Source: DAOMFB01 sp035519355 (GTDB lineage: Bacteria > Acidobacteriota > Thermoanaerobaculia > UBA5066). Taken from it: DNA of 10,686 nucleotides. Numbering within the stretch: position 1 is the stretch's first letter; each line of letters opens with the position of its first letter. Under the pieces are notes generated by a model. The model was not told where the DNA came from. It did no database searches and was given only the letters and a program-made list of their open reading frames with translations. Both the position numbers and the translations under genes were made by a program. Of the stretch, positions 6,907 through 10,686 are shown piece by piece. The stretch is from contig DATIWM010000154.1 in the NCBI GenBank assembly GCA_035519355.1, positions 1 to 10,686 of the forward strand, written 5' to 3'.

Positions 6907-9900
6907 TCACGCCTTCTCGACCTTCACGAGGAAGGCCTTGAACTCGGGAGTCCATGTGTTCGGGTCCGCGGCCGACGGCGTCAGAAAGTTCGCGAGTGGG
7001 CCGGTGTGTCCCGGATTGCCCGTGTAGCCCCAGTGGATCGGCAGGCCGATCTGCCAGACGTTCCTGCCGTCCACCTTCAACGGCTTCAGGCGCTTCGTGA
7101 CCATCGCCACGGCCGTGATCGAACCGCGAGGCGAGGAGACCGTGATCTTCCCCCGATTCGCGACCCCGAGCTCCTTCGCGAACTCCTCGGGGATCTCGAA
7201 GAAGAAGTCGGGCTGGATCATGTTCAGCTTCGGGTTGTGCTGAGTCCAGAAGTGGAAGTGTTCAGTCAGCCGATACGTCGTGCAGACGACCGGATACTTG
7301 TCCGGCGTCGCGAACGGGTCCTTGTCCGACGAGAACTTCAGGGCGACCGGGTTCGCGCTCACCTTCGGGTGGAGCGGGTTCGCAATAGGCGCTTCGACGG
7401 CTTCGTAGTGCTCCGGGAACGGCCCGTCGTTGAGCGCCGGCGCGAATAGCCGCCCGACCCCCTCCGGGTTCATGATGAACGCGCCGAAGGTTCCAGGTGG
7501 AGCGTCGGGCTTCATGTCCGGTACGTCGCCGACCCACTTCTCGCCGTTCCATCTGATGCCGGCTCGCGTCGCGTCCCACGGGACGCCATCCTTGTCGGCC
7601 GACGCGCGGTTGTACATGACGCGGCGGTTCGCGGGCCACGAGAACGCCCACTGGTGGAACATCCCGAGGCCGAGAGGGTCGGCGTTGTTTCGCCGCTGCG
7701 TCATGTTCCCGGCCTCCGTGAAGGCGCCGCCGTAGAGCCAGTTTCCGCAAAGGGTCGAACCGTCGTCCTGCAGCTGGCCGAAGCCGTCGAGCTGCTGGCC
7801 GGCGGCCTTGAGGATTTTCGTCTTGTCCTTCGGGTCCGGGATGTCCGCAAGCGCCTTGCCGCTGATCTCCTTCAGGACTTCGCCGAGGTCGGGGCTGACG
7901 GGATTCGTGTAGGCCCATGAGACATTGAGGACTTGCTCGGGGAAGGCGCCACCCTCCTTCTTGTAGAGGTCCTTCACGGCGAGAACCATGCGCGCGAGGA
8001 TCTCCTGGTCGCTCTTCGCCTTCCCCGGCGGGTCGATGGCCTTCCACTTCCATTGCGCCCAGCGACCCGAGTTCGTGAACGAGCCATCCTTCTCGGCAAA
8101 GAGGGCCGCCGGGAGAAGGTAGACCTCGGTCTGGATCTTCGAGGGCTCGGCGCCTCCATATTCCTTAGGCGCCTTCCAGAACGCGGCGGTCTCGGTCTCG
8201 ACGTTCTCGGCCACAACAAGCCACTTCAGCTTCGAGAGGGCCGCGACCATCTTTGGCGAATTCGGGCCGGTAGCTACAGGGTTCATCCCGAACGTTATCA
8301 ACCCTTCGGGACCGGGCTCCTTTCCGCCGGCGCGCATCGAGCTGCCGCGGTACATGTCGTCGAACATGTACATCCACGAATAGTTCCCGTCGACCTTCGG
8401 GAGCCACGAGTAGCCGAAGTCGTTCTCCTTCGTCGCCTTCGCACCCCAGACGGCCTTGAGGTACGACACCATGAACTTCGGGTAGTTCTGCCAGTAGTTC
8501 ATGGAGGCCCACGGCGTCTTGTTGAGCGTCGTCGGGGTGTTCTTCTCCAGGTAGTCCTTCAGCGTCGCGAGCGGCGCGGCCGGCGTCTTGAGGTAGCCGG
8601 GCAGGATGTCGAACGTGCCGCCCATGTCCGTGGCACCCTGGATGTTCGAGTGGCCCCGGAGGGCGTTGACGCCGCCGCCGGGCCGCCCGACGTTGCCGAG
8701 CAGCAGTTGCAGCATCGCCGCCGTCCTGATGATCTGGACACCGGTCGAGTGCTGCGTCCAGCCGAGCGCGTACAGGATCGTCCCGACCTTCTGTGCGTTT
8801 CCCGTCGACGTGACCATCTCGGCCACCTTGAGGAACGTTTCGGCGGGCACGCCACAGATCCTCGAGACCATTTCGGGCGTGTAGCGGTCCACGTGCGCCT
8901 TGAGGAGCTGCAGGACACACCGCGGGTTCTGCAACGTCTCGTCGACGACGTAGCCTTTCGTCTTCGGATCCACCTCGTAGGCCCACGCCGTCTTGTCGTA
9001 GGTTTTTCCGTCGAAGCCCGTGAAGAGGCCCTCGCTGAAGCCGAACTTCTCGCCGATGACGTAGCCCGCGTTCGTGTGGACCTTCACGTAGTCGGCGTGG
9101 TAGCGGCCCTTCTCGAGCGCGTAGCGGATGACGCCGTTCAGGTACGCGATGTCCGTGCCGGCCCGAATCGGCGAATAGAGGTCTGCGACGGCCGCCGTGC
9201 GCGTGAAGCGCGGGTCGACGGCGACGATCTTCGCGTTCCGGGTCCTCCTGGCCTCAATCGCCCACTTGAAGCCGCAGGGGTGGTTCTCGGCGGGGTTGCC
9301 GCCCATGACGAAGACGACGTCGGCATTCTTGATGTCGACCCATCCATTCGTCATCGCCCCGCGCCCGAACGTGGCGGCCAGACTGGCCACCGTGGGTCCG
9401 TGTCATACCCGTGCTTGAGTATCCCGATAGACGACACCCCAGGACGCGTTTGCCTTGGCCTGGAGAAGGGCGAATTCGTTCGTGTCCGTGCAACCTCCGA
9501 TCACAACCATGCCCGGGTTGCGGTTCACGACTTCACCTTTCGCGTTCTTCGCGATGAAGCAGCGGTCGCGGGTCTCCTTGACGTGCTTCGCGATGCCCGC
9601 GATCGCGTCGTCCCAGGAGATGTCCTCCCACTTGTCGGACCCCGGGCGCCGCACCATCGGCTTGGTGAGCCGCTGGGCGTGATGGATGTCCTGCTTGAGG
9701 GTGATCCCCTTCGGGCAGAGCGTCCCCCGGTTGATCGGATGGTCGGGGTCGCCCTCCACGTGGACGACGGCGGGGGTGGCGTTCTTCGCCTTGTCGCCGA
9801 GCGTGTGGATGATGACCCCGCACGAGACCGAGCAGTAGGGACAAGTACTTCGGGTCTCGGTCGTCCGCGCGATCTTGAACTCGCGCATCTCCGCCCGCGC

Positions 9901-9978
9901 CTCGTTGAGGTCGAAGCCGAGGGCGACGCCGCCCCCGACCGCTCCGGCCTTCAGGAATCCGCGACGGGTTAGCTTCAT
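6907..9978 (-). CDS. fdnG: Formate dehydrogenase-N alpha subunit, selenocysteine- and Mo-containing, Tat-exported
   Basis: A catalytic subunit of 1023 residues (E. coli FdnG 1015) that oxidises formate to CO2 at a bis-MGD molybdenum site. It must be read through TGA 9403-9405 as selenocysteine, residue 192; treating it as a stop would wrongly split the gene. Residues 4-11 (TRRGFLKA) are a twin-arginine motif. Cys46, Cys49, Cys53 and Cys88 bind one [4Fe-4S] cluster, with Lys90 in the electron path. Sec192-His193 is the active site. All are offset by exactly four from E. coli (50, 53, 57, 92, 94, 196, 197). The sequence after Sec (TFGRGAMTN, DPRFTRTAAVADLY, RSGTD-like RAGTD) is typical of the family. 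The ATG at 9978 follows GGGAGG by six bases. It heads the fdnGHI-fdhE operon, 93 bases after fdhD. Expression needs SelA, SelB, SelC and SelD, which are not in the window. Confidence 0.97.
9373..9391 (-). promoter_or_regulatory. SECIS-like hairpin for selenocysteine insertion
   Basis: Read on the minus strand, GGTGGCCAGTCTGGCCGCC forms an 8-bp stem (one G-U pair) with a three-base GUC loop. It begins 11 bases after the in-frame TGA, the same distance as the SelB-binding mini-helix in E. coli fdhF mRNA, and presents G-U at the tip as that helix does. Unlike the E. coli element, no bulged U is evident. It lies within coding sequence (residues 196-202). Confidence 0.85.
9403..9405 (-). other. 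In-frame TGA decoded as selenocysteine (Sec192 of FdnG)
   Basis: The reading frame is identical on both sides of this TGA. The flanking residues, TQARV before and HGPTVASLA after, match the context of Sec196 in E. coli FdnG. Together with the hairpin beginning 11 bases later, this makes recoding far more likely than a nonsense mutation. Confidence 0.95.
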
Positions 9979-10018
9979 CGCCGTCCTCCCTTCTGCCGCA
10001 ACTCGGAATCGTTCGCGA

Positions 10019-10027
10019 AATCTAGCA
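10019..10027 (-). promoter_or_regulatory. Possible extended -10 element upstream of fdnG
   Basis: TGCTAGATT on the minus strand contains an extended -10 TGn followed by TAGATT (four of six matches to TATAAT). It lies about 40 bases before the fdnG start, in the 93-base gap after fdhD. There is no good -35 box at 17 bases, and no clear FNR or sigma54 site was found. fdnGHI-fdhE may instead be read from a promoter upstream of fdhD. Confidence 0.3.
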
Positions 10028-10044
10028 CCGCCGGGCGGGGCGGG

Positions 10045-10068
10045 AAAATCCTGTTTTCGTCGGATTTC
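10045..10068 (-). terminator. Weak stem-loop just after fdhD
   Basis: On the minus strand GAAATCC and GGATTTT form a 7-bp stem (one G-U pair) around a 10-base loop, starting three bases after the fdhD stop. The T's lie in the stem rather than behind it. It could attenuate transcription between fdhD and fdnG, or protect a processed mRNA end. Weak evidence. Confidence 0.3.
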
Positions 10069-10071
10069 GGC

Positions 10072-10686
10072 TCAGCCCTCTCCCCGGATCCGGGCCGGGT
10101 GGGAGTAGACGTTGAAGCGCTCTCCCCGAAGGAAGCCGACGACCGTCATCCCCGTCTCCTCGGCCAGCTCGACCGCGAGGCTCGTCGGGGCCGAGACGGA
10201 ACAGAGGATCCGGACCCCGGCGAGCGCCGCCTTCTGGGCGATCTCAAACCCCAACCGCCCCGATACCAACAGGATCGGAGGGATCGGCCTCTTCTTCCGG
10301 AGGAGAGCGCCGATCGCCTTGTCGGTGGCGTTGTGACGGCCGACGTCCTCCCTGACGACGACGGGAGTCCCGTCCGCCTCGAAGAGTCCGGCCGCGTGCA
10401 GCCCGCCCGTCGACGAGAAGACCGCCTGCTCGCGGCGGAGGGCGTCGGGAAGAGCGGAGAGGAGCCCGCCGGAGACCACGGGTCCTTCGCGCTCCGTCTC
10501 CCCCGCCCGCCGCCGGGCCGCGGAGGCGAGCTCGGCGACCCGCTCGATCGACGACTCGCCGCAGACGCCGCAGGCCGACGTGACGGTTTCGGACCGCCGC
10601 GCCGAAAGGCGCGGCCCGCCCGGTCGGGAGGCGACCGTCGCGATCACGACGTTTCGGGCCAGCTCCGGCGCGATCCGCGGGTCGGA
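10072..10686 (-). CDS. fdhD: Formate dehydrogenase sulfurtransferase FdhD (5' end outside window)
   Basis: The C-terminal 204 residues of FdhD, which moves sulfur from the cysteine desulfurase IscS to the molybdenum cofactor of formate dehydrogenase, an essential maturation step. The diagnostic CxxC lies in SACGVCGES (positions 10572-10561). It is followed by STGGLHAAGLF, VREDVGRHNATDKAIG, LLVSGRLGFEIAQKA and the end GERFNVYSHPARI, all typical. A GTG at 10647 could be mistaken for the start. The frame is open to the window edge with plausible FdhD sequence (DPRIAPELARNV), and the family has about 90 further N-terminal residues, so the real start lies outside. Stop is TGA 10074-10072. It is on the same strand as fdnG and 93 bases upstream, so it serves the enzyme encoded next to it and may share its transcript. 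Confidence 0.95.
   Translation of the reverse strand, partial: SDPRIAPELARNVVIATVASRPGGPRLSARRSETVTSACGVCGESSIERVAELASAARRRAGETEREGPVVSGGLLSALPDALRREQAVFSSTGGLHAAGLFEADGTPVVVREDVGRHNATDKAIGALLRKKRPIPPILLVSGRLGFEIAQKAALAGVRILCSVSAPTSLAVELAEETGMTVVGFLRGERFNVYSHPARIRGEG

Noticed and set aside
6907..9390. Separate formate dehydrogenase gene starting at a GTG at 9390
   Set aside because: This is the part of fdnG after the selenocysteine codon. It lacks a ribosome-binding site and the N-terminal Fe-S and Tat segments, which lie in the same frame just upstream.
7933..9972. 679-codon open frame on the plus strand
   Set aside because: It lies entirely antisense to fdnG, which has clear homology. Its Arg/Val/Leu/Asp-rich composition is the usual product of reading a GC-rich gene on the opposite strand.
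9979..10071. FNR box or sigma54 promoter before fdnG
   Set aside because: No TTGAT-N4-ATCAA-like repeat is present, and the closest GG/GC pair (CGGTGCTAGATTTCGC) has the wrong spacing for a -24/-12 promoter.
1..10686. CRISPR arrays, tandem repeats or phage/toxin-antitoxin genes
   Set aside because: No regularly spaced repeats, no small toxin-antitoxin pairs and no phage-like proteins were seen on either strand.

Overview
The window comes from a GC-rich bacterium. Its core is a respiratory, selenocysteine-dependent formate dehydrogenase (FDH-N type) locus on the minus strand. The von Willebrand A protein at 2571-3848 carries the N-terminal pattern seen in the 'VWFA-related Acidobacterial domain' family. 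That makes Acidobacteriota the best guess for the host, but this is an inference from one protein and overall composition.

Layout. Positions 1-438 (+) hold the 3' end of a helical protein I do not recognise. Positions 472 to about 2460 (+) encode a multi-pass GT39/PMT_2-like membrane glycosyltransferase. Its reading frame stays open to 2715, running through a strong stem-loop (2469-2497) and into the end of the convergent neighbour. Positions 2571-3848 (-) encode an exported VWA-OmpA protein likely to bind peptidoglycan. Positions 3849-4326 hold no credible gene, only a palindrome and a terminator-like stem-loop. A tRNA-Pro(GGG) lies at 4327-4403 (-) with its CCA encoded and a good sigma70-type promoter of its own at 4447-4475.

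Positions 4495 to the window end (-) form the formate dehydrogenase cluster. In transcription order it is fdhD (5' end cut by the window edge), fdnG, fdnH, fdnI and fdhE. fdnG to fdhE are separated by only 4-16 bases. fdnG is one gene of 1023 codons interrupted by an in-frame TGA (9403-9405). That TGA sits where E. coli FdnG has Sec196 and is followed, after 11 bases, by a SECIS-like hairpin (9373-9391).

How the genes work together: FdhD prepares the molybdenum cofactor. FdnG, a Tat substrate, oxidises formate. Electrons pass through four Fe-S clusters of FdnH to the diheme cytochrome b FdnI and on to quinone. FdhE assists assembly. Every catalytic and heme-ligand position I could check aligns with the E. 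coli enzyme, so this is a known system in a new genome rather than a new one. The less expected points are the bulge-free SECIS hairpin, the fusion of an acidobacterial-type VWA region to an OmpA domain, and the missing stop codon of the glycosyltransferase.
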